A stretch of 64,000 nt of DNA from the NCBI RefSeq assembly GCF_000270305.1, contig NC_015737.1, positions 992,501-1,056,500 on the forward strand, read 5' to 3'. Below, in pieces: positions 24,968-34,368 of the stretch; within the stretch, counting starts at the first letter, position 1, and every line of letters begins with the position of its first letter. Origin of the DNA: Clostridium sp. SY8519 (GTDB taxonomy: Bacteria; Bacillota; Clostridia; Lachnospirales; Lachnospiraceae). The notes under the pieces are model-generated. The model saw only the letters and a list, made by a program, of their open reading frames with translations. It was not told where the DNA came from and made no database searches. Made by a program: the position numbers and the translations under genes.

Positions 24968-26443
24968 TCAGGAATTTGCCTTTACGACGCGGTTCAGAAA
25001 GGCAATTGTTTTTTTCATATTGTCCTGGGCGCAGGACAGCGACGGACGGGTTTCATAGCCGTGTCCCAGACGCTCTTTTTTTCTGGGATACAGATTCAGT
25101 TCATTGACCACACCCAGCTGATCCAGTTTCTTATGAAGCGCGTTTGCCTGGGAGTAAAAAGTCGCGGTATTTCCGTCTGAAATATAGCTGGCGGGATAAT
25201 TTTCATCTACGTGGGTCAGCAGATTGGTTTGTTTCGCAATGGCGCTTTTCCGGATCACATTGGTGCCAAACGCGCAGCGGGCATACTGCATAAACACGTG
25301 ATCCCGGATCAGATTATGGGTAATGGTGAAATCCTCATTATTGATCAGCGCGGAAACGAAGACCACTGCTTTCAGATTTTTCTGTGAAAGAGCCGGACGG
25401 ATCTGCAGTTTTCGGGCGCTGGAAGGCTGTGTAGCTGTCAGCGCCAGCATGCCTGCGATGTTTCCGCCGGCGGATTTTCCGATCAGGACCACCCGGTCCA
25501 TGTGCAGGCCGTATTTGCTGCCATGACGCATCAGAAAGGCAAGGGCCTGGTTCGCCTGGCGGAGCTGGATGGGATAGCGATATTCCGGCGCATAAGCGTA
25601 ATCGATGGACACGACGTTATACCCTTCCTGCATCAGGTTGGTAAAATACCAGAGCAGGCCATTGGAACCGGAACGGGGATTTCCGCCTGTTTTGGTACCG
25701 CCGATATAACCGCCGCCATGGATAAAGACCACTGTCGGCTTGTCGGCATTTTCTTCTGCGGAAAGATAGATATCCATAAAACTGTTCGGATAGTCCGTTC
25801 CATAAGCGACATTGCTGTATACTTTCTCTCCATGAAGAAAATTGAATTCTCCGGCGTCATATTTTCTGGAAAAACTGTTTGTGTTGTTTAAATAAGTCTG
25901 CAGGGGTCCTACCAATGCAAGGGGGGTAACTGCCGTTGCCAGGAGACTGAAGTGAAACATCAGATAAAAGACGCAGAGAAACAGTACCGGCAGGGTGCGC
26001 AGGATGCGGATGACTGTTTTCTGACCGGGCAGACGCAGAATACGGATCATATACTGCAGGGTGTATTTGGCCAGTAAAAACATGCCGCAGATCAGCAGGA
26101 TACAGTAGCCGGAATACCAGGTAAACAGAATCCATGCGATGCCGGCAGACGCGCCGAAAAATTCCACGGCTGCATTCAAAATTCCAGGAATCCCCAGGCG
26201 CGGCGAAGATTTCAGATTGCCCCACCCGAGAAACAGCATGACGGCAGCACAGAAAAAGGCCATGAGTTTTTCCTGGTTTACCAGCAGCATGGTAAAAATG
26301 AGAAGCACCGCAAGAAGCAGAACCATCAGAAACCGTATTCGTTTGTTGGATTGACGTTTCGCTGTTTGTTCCGTTTTTTCGTCCTTTCGTTTTCTTCGGT
26401 ATGACAGAATGCCCCACCGCCATGCGAACATGATGTGGGGCAT
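24968..26443 (-). CDS. membrane-anchored alpha/beta hydrolase (HSL-type esterase)
   Basis: About 491 aa. Residues 35-180 contain roughly five hydrophobic membrane segments. After them comes an alpha/beta hydrolase domain of the hormone-sensitive-lipase/acetyl-esterase type: oxyanion motif HGGG at 242-245, nucleophile Ser324 in GKSAGG, and a late His in GHGYET. The active site is likely outside the membrane. It could remove acetyl or acyl groups from cell-surface glycans, in line with the polysaccharide deacetylase gene just upstream, but no substrate is proven. The exact start is unsure because no clear ribosome site is seen. Confidence 0.82.
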   Translation of the reverse strand: MPHIMFAWRWGILSYRRKRKDEKTEQTAKRQSNKRIRFLMVLLLAVLLIFTMLLVNQEKLMAFFCAAVMLFLGWGNLKSSPRLGIPGILNAAVEFFGASAGIAWILFTWYSGYCILLICGMFLLAKYTLQYMIRILRLPGQKTVIRILRTLPVLFLCVFYLMFHFSLLATAVTPLALVGPLQTYLNNTNSFSRKYDAGEFNFLHGEKVYSNVAYGTDYPNSFMDIYLSAEENADKPTVVFIHGGGYIGGTKTGGNPRSGSNGLLWYFTNLMQEGYNVVSIDYAYAPEYRYPIQLRQANQALAFLMRHGSKYGLHMDRVVLIGKSAGGNIAGMLALTATQPSSARKLQIRPALSQKNLKAVVFVSALINNEDFTITHNLIRDHVFMQYARCAFGTNVIRKSAIAKQTNLLTHVDENYPASYISDGNTATFYSQANALHKKLDQLGVVNELNLYPRKKERLGHGYETRPSLSCAQDNMKKTIAFLNRVVKANS

Positions 26444-26464
26444 TGAGTTTCGATGCAGTCAGTA

Positions 26465-27748
26465 TCAGTTGTTGATTCTCTGGTGAATCATCGGTGTACT
26501 CTGGTCAATCGCCTTAAAGGTATAACCGTGTTTTTTTCCATAGGTAATAAACTTCTGCAGTACAGCAGCAGTGGTTTTCTTGGCGTTGGTATCGTGGCAG
26601 AGAACGACATTTTCCTTTCCTTTCACCAGTTCTCTGACATAATTGCGGTAAAGCCGGTCCGAAGGAATCTCATTGCCTTCCGCATCGCCGCTGGATACAT
26701 TCCAGTCCATATAGGAATAACCGGCTTCCTCCACTTTTCTGGACAGCTGGCTCATGATTCCCTTGCAGTAGTGCGCGCTGATGGTATTGGAGCTTCCGCC
26801 CGGGAACCGGATCATCCATGGAGTATAGTTGAAATCCTTCTGGATGTTGGCCTTTTCCTGATTGATTTCGGACATAAAGGTTCCTACAGATTTGTATACA
26901 GCCGCGTAATCATGGGAAATGGTATGCATGCCAATGGTGTGGCCTTCGTCAATTTCCCGGCGGATCAGCTTCTTCTTTACCGGATCATTTCCGTAGCCGA
27001 TGATAAAGAAGGTGGCTTTTACATCGTTTTTCTTTAAGATATCCAGGATGCGCGGCGTTACTTCACTGCTGGGGCCGTCATCAAATGTCAAGTAGATGGT
27101 GCTTTTGGTCACAGGAGTAACTTTTGCTTTCACAATGACTGTACGGACCGCGGAGGCTTCATTTCCGGCTTTGTCCGTTACTTTGTAAGTGATCCGGTAG
27201 GTGCCGGGTTTACCGGTGTCCACGGAACCGCTTACTTTTACCTGATTGGTGACCGTGCCGTCCACTGCGTCTTTCGCGGAATATCCGGGATCCTTATAGG
27301 AATCTCCCTGGTTCAGGGAAAGACTGTTTCCGCCGGACAGTGTGATCGCCGGAGCTGTCGTATCCTTTACTGTGACTGTGCGGACAGCCTTGAATCTGGC
27401 GGTGAAGATATGCATCCGGTAGATGACTTTATAAGTTCCCGGTGTGGATTTCTTAATGGTGTTTTCTGTTTTGATGCGGCTGGAAAGCTTCTTTCCGTGA
27501 TAGGTGTCTTCCCCTTTGTAAGACACTTTGATACCGGGATCGGTGTAACTGCTTCCGGCTTCTGCCGTCAGGTCAGAATCTCCTTTTAACTGAAAAACAG
27601 TCTTATGATGTATATGTGCCGGGATCGCCACAAAAAAAATAAGGATAACAGCAACCAGAATAATCAGTCCGAGTAAACTGTTTCTGCGGCGGCGCATTTC
27701 CCGTCTGCGCTTCCAGGCAGGCATTCCGTATGTGTTCCTTCTGCTCAT
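26465..27748 (-). CDS. membrane-anchored polysaccharide deacetylase with Ig-like domains
   Basis: 427 aa. The N-terminus is basic with one membrane anchor at about 23-45. Residues 53-215 form two DUF5011-like Ig domains (DTTAPAITLSGGNSLSLNQGDSYKDPG and PGTYKVIYR / PGTYRITYKV echoes). A NodB deacetylase domain fills about 218-420: YLTFDDGPS with the catalytic and metal Asp residues, HTISHDY with the two metal His, and RFPGGSSN. It would deacetylate peptidoglycan or surface glycan on the outside of the cell. It is followed by the esterase gene 21 bp later in the same direction. Confidence 0.92.
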   Translation of the reverse strand: MSRRNTYGMPAWKRRREMRRRRNSLLGLIILVAVILIFFVAIPAHIHHKTVFQLKGDSDLTAEAGSSYTDPGIKVSYKGEDTYHGKKLSSRIKTENTIKKSTPGTYKVIYRMHIFTARFKAVRTVTVKDTTAPAITLSGGNSLSLNQGDSYKDPGYSAKDAVDGTVTNQVKVSGSVDTGKPGTYRITYKVTDKAGNEASAVRTVIVKAKVTPVTKSTIYLTFDDGPSSEVTPRILDILKKNDVKATFFIIGYGNDPVKKKLIRREIDEGHTIGMHTISHDYAAVYKSVGTFMSEINQEKANIQKDFNYTPWMIRFPGGSSNTISAHYCKGIMSQLSRKVEEAGYSYMDWNVSSGDAEGNEIPSDRLYRNYVRELVKGKENVVLCHDTNAKKTTAAVLQKFITYGKKHGYTFKAIDQSTPMIHQRINN

Positions 27749-27998
27749 ATTTTAATACTCCTAACTGTAATTTCTTTTTCTTTTAATGAATTTCCGTTTC
27801 CGCAACGTGTCTCAGTGTAACATGAAAATATTAATAAACTGCTAAATAGTCATTAAAAATAATTAATTATTTTCTCTTTTTTGTTTTTTCCATGATACAA
27901 AAAGAAGGTCAGGGACAGGGATTTCCCATCTCTTTCATGGGATTTTGCTGTGTAACATGCTATAATAAGTCGGGATTTTTCAGAAGGGAGTATCTGGA

Positions 27999-28499
27999 TT
28001 GAAAGAAGAAACAAACCGCTGCCACCGGATTATCCGGCATCCCCTTTACTGCAGTCAGATGGATGCCATTGCAGCTGATGAAAAAGACAGAATCTACTGC
28101 GGGCATAATCTGCAGCACGCACTGGATGTGGCCCGTATTATGCGCATCTATAATGGGGAGCTCGCACTGGGGATTTCCACGGATCTGATCTATGCAGCAG
28201 CGCTGACGCACGACATCGGACGGGCGGTACAGTATCGCACCGGGATTCCCCATGACCGGGCCAGTGCGGAACTTGCGGAACAGATTCTTCCGGCGTGCGG
28301 ATTTGATGAGACGGAGACCCGGCAGATCGCGGAGGCGATCCGGCATCACAGAGAATATGAGAAAGGTTCGGATATTTCCCGGACTCTGGGCACACTTCTC
28401 TGCCGCGCGGACAAAGAATCCAGGCTGTGTTTTCTCTGTCCTGCCGCAGATACCTGCAAATGGCCGGACACCAAGAAAAACCATCAGCTGCGGATCTGA
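27999..28499 (+). CDS. HD-domain phosphohydrolase of the folate cluster
   Basis: 166 aa from TTG at 27999 with AAGGGAG 13 bp upstream; no better ATG exists. HD-domain metal ligands are His in GHNLQHALDVARI and the His-Asp pair in ALTHDIGR, with a later HH in AIRHHREYE. The C-terminus is Cys-rich (CFLCPAADTC). Similar HD proteins sit between folE and folP in many Lachnospiraceae and may act on a pterin phosphate, though this is not proven. It is upstream of folP with 47 bp between. TATAAT at 27960 may be its -10 box. Confidence 0.83.
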   Translation: MKEETNRCHRIIRHPLYCSQMDAIAADEKDRIYCGHNLQHALDVARIMRIYNGELALGISTDLIYAAALTHDIGRAVQYRTGIPHDRASAELAEQILPACGFDETETRQIAEAIRHHREYEKGSDISRTLGTLLCRADKESRLCFLCPAADTCKWPDTKKNHQLRI

Positions 28500-28546
28500 A
28501 GGAACCGGATTCAGATCTGCAGGACAATTATATCAGGGAGGAAAGA

Positions 28547-29371
28547 ATGATGCAGATCGGCAGACATGCGTTTGATACGGAACACCATACATATATTATG
28601 GGGATTCTCAATGTGACACCGGATTCCTTTTCTGACGGCGGCAGGTGGAATACTTTGGATCATGCGCTGGAACATACGGAATCCATGATTCAGGAAGGAG
28701 CAGATCTGATCGATATCGGCGGAGAATCCACCAGACCGGGATATACAAAGATCAGTGACGAAGAGGAAATCCACCGCGTGGTACCGGTGATTCAGGCCAT
28801 ACGGAAGCGTTTTGACATTCCGATTTCCGTGGATACTTACAAATCAAAGGTTGCGGAAGCTGCCCTGGAAGCAGGGGCCGACCTGATCAATGATATCTGG
28901 GGACTGAAATATGATCCGCGTATGGCGTCGGTAATTGCTGCCTCCGGCGCGGCCTGCTGTCTGATGCACAATCGGAAAAACGGGCAGTATTCATCGTTTG
29001 CTTCCGATCTGAAGCAGGATCTGTTGGAAAGTGTCCGGCTGGCAGAAACAGCCGGTATTTCCAGAGATAAAATTATTCTGGATCCGGGGATTGGATTTGC
29101 GAAAGATTATGAACAGAACCTGGAGACCATGCGCATTCTGCCGGAACTGTGCCGGCTGCCCTATCCGATGCTGCTTGGAACTTCAAGAAAATCCATGATC
29201 GGCAACTGCCTTCATCTGCCAACAGAAGAGCGCCTGGAAGGCACGCTGGCGACTACGGTGCTTGCTGTGCAGGCAGGATGCGGATTTGTGCGTGTGCATG
29301 ATATTCAGGCAAATCAGAGAGCCATCCAGATGACAGAAGCAATTTTAAAGCGCGGGGTACAGAAGAAATAA
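28547..29371 (+). CDS. folP: dihydropteroate synthase
   Basis: 274 aa from ATG 28547 (next ATG one codon on), with GGGAGG just upstream; the frame is open to 28427 but overlaps the HD gene. It joins p-aminobenzoate to 6-hydroxymethyl-dihydropterin diphosphate. Signature motifs: NVTPDSFSDGG, DIGGESTRPG, DPGIGFAKD and GTSRKSMIG, in normal order for the TIM-barrel enzyme. It is followed by the folB-folK fusion gene 20 bp downstream. It is the target of sulfonamides in general; no resistance feature can be called from sequence alone. Confidence 0.97.
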   Translation: MMQIGRHAFDTEHHTYIMGILNVTPDSFSDGGRWNTLDHALEHTESMIQEGADLIDIGGESTRPGYTKISDEEEIHRVVPVIQAIRKRFDIPISVDTYKSKVAEAALEAGADLINDIWGLKYDPRMASVIAASGAACCLMHNRKNGQYSSFASDLKQDLLESVRLAETAGISRDKIILDPGIGFAKDYEQNLETMRILPELCRLPYPMLLGTSRKSMIGNCLHLPTEERLEGTLATTVLAVQAGCGFVRVHDIQANQRAIQMTEAILKRGVQKK

Positions 29372-29391
29372 AATCCAGAAAGGACAGACCC

Positions 29392-30225
29392 ATGGACAGG
29401 TATTTACAGGAAGATAAAATTACAATTGAAGGACTGACCGTATTCGCCAATCACGGCGTTTATCCGGAAGAACAGTCCCTAGGACAGAAATTTACGGTAT
29501 CGGCAGATCTGTATGTGGACACGCGGAAGGCTGCCGCTGCAGATGATCTCCGTCAGTCGGTGGATTACGGACTGGTCTGCCGGCATATAACAGAATATCT
29601 GCAGAAACACACATTTCAGCTCATCGAGACAGCAGCCGGCAATACGGCCTGTGATCTGCTGGAAAATTTTCCGCTGGTGCGCGGCGTGGATCTGACCCTC
29701 AGCAAACCATGGGCACCCGTAGGACTGCCTCTGGAAAATGTATCTGTCACGGTCCGGCGCCGCTGGCACAAGGTATTTCTGTCTCTGGGATCCAATCTGG
29801 GCAGTAAAAAAGCCTATCTGGATCTGGCGGTGGAAGCGCTGGATTCCCTTGCCGGGATACGCTTCCGGCAAATCTCGGATTATATTGTCACCAGACCATA
29901 CGGAAATGTTCCGCAGGATGATTTTCTGAACGCGGCAGCAGAAATCGATACTTGGATGTCTCCGGAAGAACTGCTGGCGCAGCTGCACCGAATCGAGCAG
30001 GCAGCCGGACGCAGGCGGGAGATACACTGGGGTCCCAGAACACTGGATCTGGATATCCTGCTTTATGATTCCCTTGTCCTGGATACACCGGATCTGCATA
30101 TTCCGCACATTGATATGGAGAACCGGGACTTTGTCCTGGTTCCCCTGTGCCAGATTGCCCCTTATGTGCGGCATCCGGTATTAAACCGTACGGCAAAACA
30201 GCTTCTTATGGATCGGAACAGCTGA
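29392..30225 (+). CDS. folBK: dihydroneopterin aldolase / HPPK fusion
   Basis: 277 aa bifunctional protein. Residues 1-120 are FolB (ITIEGLTVFANHGVYPEEQSLGQ, with the catalytic Tyr and Glu; later Lys in LTLSKPWAPVG). Residues about 125-277 are FolK: FLSLGSNLGSKKAYL, RFRQISDYIVTRPYGN, the diphosphate-binding WGPRTLDLDILLYD, and PHIDMENRDFVLVPL. It makes 6-hydroxymethyl-dihydropterin and then activates it for FolP. It is the last gene of the HD-folP-folBK run; folE is not in the window. A long hairpin overlaps the stop codon. Confidence 0.96.
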   Translation: MDRYLQEDKITIEGLTVFANHGVYPEEQSLGQKFTVSADLYVDTRKAAAADDLRQSVDYGLVCRHITEYLQKHTFQLIETAAGNTACDLLENFPLVRGVDLTLSKPWAPVGLPLENVSVTVRRRWHKVFLSLGSNLGSKKAYLDLAVEALDSLAGIRFRQISDYIVTRPYGNVPQDDFLNAAAEIDTWMSPEELLAQLHRIEQAAGRRREIHWGPRTLDLDILLYDSLVLDTPDLHIPHIDMENRDFVLVPLCQIAPYVRHPVLNRTAKQLLMDRNS

Positions 30226-30255
30226 CGCAGACAGCTGGTTTGATCAGCTGTTCCG
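30214..30255. terminator. hairpin between convergent folBK and hom genes
   Basis: A perfect 12-bp stem (arms 30214-30225 and 30244-30255, CGGAACAGCTGA). The left arm includes the folBK stop codon. There is no clear T-run, so termination is inferred from position between two convergent genes. Confidence 0.45.
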
Positions 30256-30261
30256 GCCAGA

Positions 30262-31551
30262 TTATTCTTCTACACGCATGACGCTGTTTACGGCGGAAAC
30301 GCAGTCATCTTTCAGAATTTCCTGAAGCGCTTCTGTCAGCAGCGTCTTTTCTACATAACTGAAGATGAAAATCAGCGGAACAAATTCCGCGTCTTTGGAA
30401 CCTTTCTGAACCATGGTTTCAATACTTATGCCGTGCGCGCCGAATACGGAGGTGATCCGGGCCATGACACCCGGATGGTTTCTTGCCTTCATCCGGACAT
30501 AGTACTTATTGGAACCTTCTCCCACATACTGCAGTTCGGAATCATAGCGCAGCTGGGGCACCAGATCGTAAGCGGAATCTTTTTCCAGTTTGCGGGCAAT
30601 GCCGATAATATCTCCTACGACCGCACTGCCGGTCGGAAGCGGTCCCGCGCCCCGTCCGTAAAACATCAGGTCGTCCACGGCATTTCCTGTGACAAATACG
30701 GCATTGAATTCATTGCTGACGGAAGCCAGGGGATGGGAATCCGGTACCAGTGCCGGTTCCACATTGCCTGCGACTTTGCCGTCCTTGGCCCGGGCGCTGG
30801 CCAGCAGCTTGATTTTATATCCGTTTTCTTCCGCAAAAGCAATATCGTCACTGCCCACCGATGTGATTCCCTGGGTCGGGATCGCATCCGGTCCTACGCC
30901 GATACCGAAGATCAGGGACATCAGAATGGACAGTTTGTTGGCAGTGTCGATGCCTTCCACATCAGCCGTAGGGTCTGCTTCCGCAAAGCCCTTCTCCTGG
31001 GCGTCTTTCAGCACAGAGGCATAGTCTTTGCCGTATTCTCCCATCTGTGTCAGGATATAATTGGTGGTTCCGTTCAGGATGCCGTGGACTTCTGTAAACC
31101 GGTTGGACAGCAGTGCTGTGGTCAGTGAAGTCAGAATCGGGATTCCGCCGGCCACAGCGGCCTCAAAACGCAGAAGGACATGATTTTCCTGCGCCAGGTC
31201 TGCCAGCAGCTTTCCATTGGCTGCAATGGCGGCTTTGTTGGCCGTAACGACACTTTTTCCATTGCGCAGCGCCTGAGCCATGTATTCGGTGGCCGGTTCA
31301 ATCCCGCCGATTAATTCCACCACAATATCGATGGCGGGATCGGTGAGGATTTCGTCCGGATCCGGTGTATATTTTTCTTTCGGAATATCGATTCCCCGGT
31401 CTTTTTCCGGATGCCGGTTCAGGATCTTAACGATTTCGATATCCAGGCCGGTGGTTTCCGCTATTTTTTCATGATTCATATGCAGCGCCTGATAGGTACC
31501 GGTGCCGATATTGCCAATGCCTAACATGCCGACGTTAATTTTTTTTCTCAT
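30262..31551 (-). CDS. hom: homoserine dehydrogenase
   Basis: 429 aa from ATG 31551, preceded by GGGAGGAGCC. It reduces aspartate semialdehyde to homoserine in threonine and methionine synthesis. N-terminal NAD(P) motif is MLGIGNIGTGTY; the catalytic region has NGTTNYILTQM and EADPTADVEG (with the catalytic Lys in DTANKLSIL). A C-terminal ACT domain (from about residue 345, HPGVMARITSVFGAHGISIETMVQ) gives feedback control, probably by threonine. It is a single-gene unit; thrB and thrC are not nearby. Confidence 0.96.
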   Translation of the reverse strand: MRKKINVGMLGIGNIGTGTYQALHMNHEKIAETTGLDIEIVKILNRHPEKDRGIDIPKEKYTPDPDEILTDPAIDIVVELIGGIEPATEYMAQALRNGKSVVTANKAAIAANGKLLADLAQENHVLLRFEAAVAGGIPILTSLTTALLSNRFTEVHGILNGTTNYILTQMGEYGKDYASVLKDAQEKGFAEADPTADVEGIDTANKLSILMSLIFGIGVGPDAIPTQGITSVGSDDIAFAEENGYKIKLLASARAKDGKVAGNVEPALVPDSHPLASVSNEFNAVFVTGNAVDDLMFYGRGAGPLPTGSAVVGDIIGIARKLEKDSAYDLVPQLRYDSELQYVGEGSNKYYVRMKARNHPGVMARITSVFGAHGISIETMVQKGSKDAEFVPLIFIFSYVEKTLLTEALQEILKDDCVSAVNSVMRVEE

Positions 31552-31628
31552 GGCTCCTCCCTGTATGCAAGTTTGTCCTTTCACTTCTGCCAGTTATTAT
31601 AACACAGGAATTCCTGTGTTCACAGAAA

Positions 31629-31670
31629 CAAAAAATCTCACAACCAGCTCATGCGAGCGGATTGTGAGAT
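31629..31670 (-). terminator. terminator of the tRNA-Asn/tRNA-Cys unit
   Basis: Stem ATCTCACAA/TTGTGAGAT with a run of T residues on the minus strand, just downstream of tRNA-Cys. Confidence 0.85.
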
Positions 31671-31678
31671 CAAATGAA

Positions 31679-31749
31679 AGGCGCCAACCAGATTTGAACT
31701 GGTGATAGAGGTGTTGCAGACCTTTGCCTTACCACTTGGCTATGGCGCC
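31679..31749 (-). tRNA. tRNA-Cys(GCA)
   Basis: 71 nt. Acceptor GGCGCCA/TGGCGCC, discriminator T (U73, typical for Cys), anticodon loop CTGCAAC (GCA), T-loop GTTCAAATC. No CCA encoded. It lies 88 bp downstream of tRNA-Asn, probably cotranscribed. Confidence 0.95.
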
Positions 31750-31837
31750 TTATGAAGCTGTTAGCAAAGATGATTATAACAAACCTGTATAAGATCGTCA
31801 ACAGCATTTTTATATTTCTGAAAACTTCAGAAATCAG

Positions 31838-31909
31838 CTCCCCGAGTAGGGCTCGAACCTACAACATCACGGTTAACAGCCGTGCGCTCTACCATTGAGC
31901 TATCGAGGA
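31838..31909 (-). tRNA. tRNA-Asn(GTT)
   Basis: 72 nt plus discriminator G. Acceptor TCCTCGA/TCGGGGA with one G-U pair; anticodon loop CTGTTAA (GTT); T-loop GTTCGAGCC. Confidence 0.95.
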
Positions 31910-32007
31910 ATATGATTGCTCAGAACTTTTGTATTCTATCACAGATCTGTATGCATTGTCAATGTCTGACCTGCAGGAATCTGCGGAAAATTTGTCGGAT
32001 CTATCTC

Positions 32008-32041
32008 AGAAAAAACATCGCCCAGCTGTCTGCTGGGCGAT
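32008..32041 (-). terminator. terminator of the cupin gene
   Basis: Perfect 11-bp stem CATCGCCCAGC/GCTGGGCGATG with a 5-nt loop and TTTTTT following on the minus strand, 33 bp past the cupin stop codon. Confidence 0.9.
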
Positions 32042-32073
32042 GGAAAAGGCTTTTTCCGTTTTCCGGATGCAGC

Positions 32074-32430
32074 TTATTTTGCAGGCGGTAACAGAACTAC
32101 TAACATCTGAGCGGTGTCCGGTCCGATGTTTGTAACACATTTCGGAGAGTTTGCTGCGATGTGTACGCTGTCGCCTGCCTCTAATACAGTTTCAACCTCA
32201 TCTTCACCTTTAAACTTCATGGTGCCATGAAGAATATAATAGATGGATTCGCAAGGATTGGATGCAAAATCTGTGCCGCCGCCTGCAGGAAGGAAATGAG
32301 TTAAGCCGTTGATCAGCTGGCCGCCTTCTACATCCTGCGGATCATGTAATCTGGTGCATTTGCACTCATTGTGACCCGGTGCGGTGTAAGTGTAGTATCC
32401 ATCTTTTTTGGTGATTTTGTAACCTGCCAT
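32074..32430 (-). CDS. small cupin-domain protein
   Basis: 118 aa, single-domain cupin with a beta-barrel pattern: GGQLINGLTHFLPAGGGTDF, then ESIYYILHGTMKFK with the second-motif-like EAGDSVHIAANSPKCVTNIG. Cupins usually hold a metal through three His and a Glu; here several expected His positions are changed, so catalysis is uncertain and a binding or sensory role is possible. It has its own promoter and terminator. Confidence 0.85.
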   Translation of the reverse strand: MAGYKITKKDGYYTYTAPGHNECKCTRLHDPQDVEGGQLINGLTHFLPAGGGTDFASNPCESIYYILHGTMKFKGEDEVETVLEAGDSVHIAANSPKCVTNIGPDTAQMLVVLLPPAK

Positions 32431-32463
32431 TTTTGTTTCCTCCTAAATAAATGATCTTGTTAT

Positions 32464-32492
32464 ACTATACACCCTTCACAACTAGAAATCAA
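32464..32492 (-). promoter_or_regulatory. promoter of the cupin gene
   Basis: On the minus strand TTGATT (32487-32492), a 17-bp spacer and TATAGT (32464-32469), 34 bp before the start codon, with AGGAGG as ribosome site. Confidence 0.75.
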
Positions 32493-32568
32493 TGTTTTGA
32501 TAAAATTTTGTATATTTTATTATGCAATTACAAACGTACGAAAAAAAATAACCAAAAAGAGGTAGTTA

Positions 32569-34293
32569 CTATTTGGAAAGGTTGTAATATCTGGCATATA
32601 TGCCGTTTTTCTCCATCAGTTCCTCGTGGGTGCCCCGCTCCGCAATCCCCTGGCCTTCAATCACCAGGATTTCATCCGCGCTGCGGATGGTGGAAAGACG
32701 ATGGGCGATTGTAATGGTGGTACGGTTTTCCGCCAGGGCGTCCAGACTTTTCTGGATATAACGCTCGCTTTCATTATCCAGCGCGGAAGTGGCCTCATCC
32801 AGAATCAGGATCGGCGGATTCTTCAGAAAAATCCGCGCGATGCTGATCCGCTGCTTCTGACCGCCGGAAAGCCGGGTGCCCCGTTCCCCCACAAAGGTAT
32901 CATACCCATCCGGAAGGGAAAGAACGAATTCATGGACATTGGCTTTTTTCGCGGCTTCCACAATATCTTCCATGGAGGCGTCCGGTCTGCCGTAGGCAAT
33001 ATTGTCCCGGATGGTTCCGGAAAACATATAGACCTCCTGCTGGACAATTCCTATGGACTGCCGCAGACTTTCCAGACGGATTTTTCGGATATCCTGGCCG
33101 CCGATCCGGATCGTTCCCCCGGTGACATCATAGAACCGGGGAATCAGTGAGCATATGGTGGTTTTTCCGCCGCCGGAAGGACCCACAAGGGCCAGAGATT
33201 CGCCGGACTTTACGGTAAAAGACAGGTGGATGAGCACCGGTTCCTCCGCTTCATAGGCAAAGCTCACATCCTGAAATACGATATCCCCATGGGCATCGGC
33301 AATGGGAACCGCATCCGGCGCGTCTGTGATTTCCCTCCGGGTTTCCATCACATCCAGATACCGGCGGAACCCGGACATCCCCTTCTGCAGCATTTCTGTC
33401 AGTTCCACCAGAATCTGGATCGGGCTGATGAAAATACCGATATAAAGGGAATACATGGCCAGATCTCCTGCGCTCATCTGTCGTTTTGCCACAAAATAGC
33501 CGCCGGCGGCAATGACCAGCAGATACATGATACCTTGGAAAAACAGGCTGCCTGCCTGGAACGTACCCATCGCCCGGTAATTGTCCCGTTTGGAATCCAG
33601 AAAGGCTTCGTTTCCTCTGCGGAACTTGGCCTGTTCGATTTTTTCATTGCCGAAGGCCTGCACAATGCGGATACCGGAAAGAGAATCCTGCAAAGTGGCA
33701 TTGATGGAACCGATTTTGCGCCGGTTGTCCAGGAAAGTGGCCTGCATCCTTCGGTTCTGCGCAGCGGATACCAAAGTCATAAGGATGACTACTGCCAAAA
33801 GAAGAAGCGCCAGTTTTTTCTGAATCAGAAACAGAAAAACAAAAGATCCGGCAATTTTTACCAGTGAAATAAAGAGATTTTCCGGGCCGTGGTGGGCCAT
33901 TTCGGAGATATCAAAAAGATCGGAAACCAGACGGCTCATCATCTGACCGGTGTTATTTCTGTCATAGTAGGAAAAGGACAGGGCTTCATACTGATCGAAA
34001 AGCTTTTTCCGCATATCCCGTTCCATCTTTGCGCCCATAATATGTCCTTGGCAGGACACATAGTATTTGCACAAAGCCTGCAGAATGTAGGCCGCGAGAA
34101 GGACAAGGGCAATTCCCGGCAGGGCATGGAGAATCCGGTCCGGATCTCTGGTAAACAGGGTATTGGTCAGGGTGCGCAGCACCTGCGGATAGGCCAGATC
34201 CACCAGACTGATAAAAGCCGCGCAGATCAGGTCAAAAATAAATACGCCCTTGTAAGGACGGTAAAATTGTATAAATTTGCGAAATGTCTGCAT
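32569..34293 (-). CDS. ABC exporter, permease-ATPase fusion
   Basis: 574 aa half-transporter. Residues 1-310 carry six membrane segments of the type I exporter fold (SYYDRNNTGQMMSRLVSDL is the typical coupling region). Residues about 335-574 are the ATPase: Walker A GPSGGGKTT, Q-loop IVQQEVYMFSGTIRDNI, signature LSGGQKQRISIARIF, Walker B ILILDEATSALD, and the H-loop IAHRLSTI. It is MsbA/LmrA-like; lipid or multidrug export cannot be told apart. It would work as a homodimer, since no partner gene lies nearby. Confidence 0.92.
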   Translation of the reverse strand: MQTFRKFIQFYRPYKGVFIFDLICAAFISLVDLAYPQVLRTLTNTLFTRDPDRILHALPGIALVLLAAYILQALCKYYVSCQGHIMGAKMERDMRKKLFDQYEALSFSYYDRNNTGQMMSRLVSDLFDISEMAHHGPENLFISLVKIAGSFVFLFLIQKKLALLLLAVVILMTLVSAAQNRRMQATFLDNRRKIGSINATLQDSLSGIRIVQAFGNEKIEQAKFRRGNEAFLDSKRDNYRAMGTFQAGSLFFQGIMYLLVIAAGGYFVAKRQMSAGDLAMYSLYIGIFISPIQILVELTEMLQKGMSGFRRYLDVMETRREITDAPDAVPIADAHGDIVFQDVSFAYEAEEPVLIHLSFTVKSGESLALVGPSGGGKTTICSLIPRFYDVTGGTIRIGGQDIRKIRLESLRQSIGIVQQEVYMFSGTIRDNIAYGRPDASMEDIVEAAKKANVHEFVLSLPDGYDTFVGERGTRLSGGQKQRISIARIFLKNPPILILDEATSALDNESERYIQKSLDALAENRTTITIAHRLSTIRSADEILVIEGQGIAERGTHEELMEKNGIYARYYNLSK

Positions 34294-34368
34294 GAAAGAT
34301 TCCTCTCCGTATTTTTAGTTGTTTCTGTTTGCGTGGGTGCCGGACAGGCAGATAAAAACCGCAAAATG

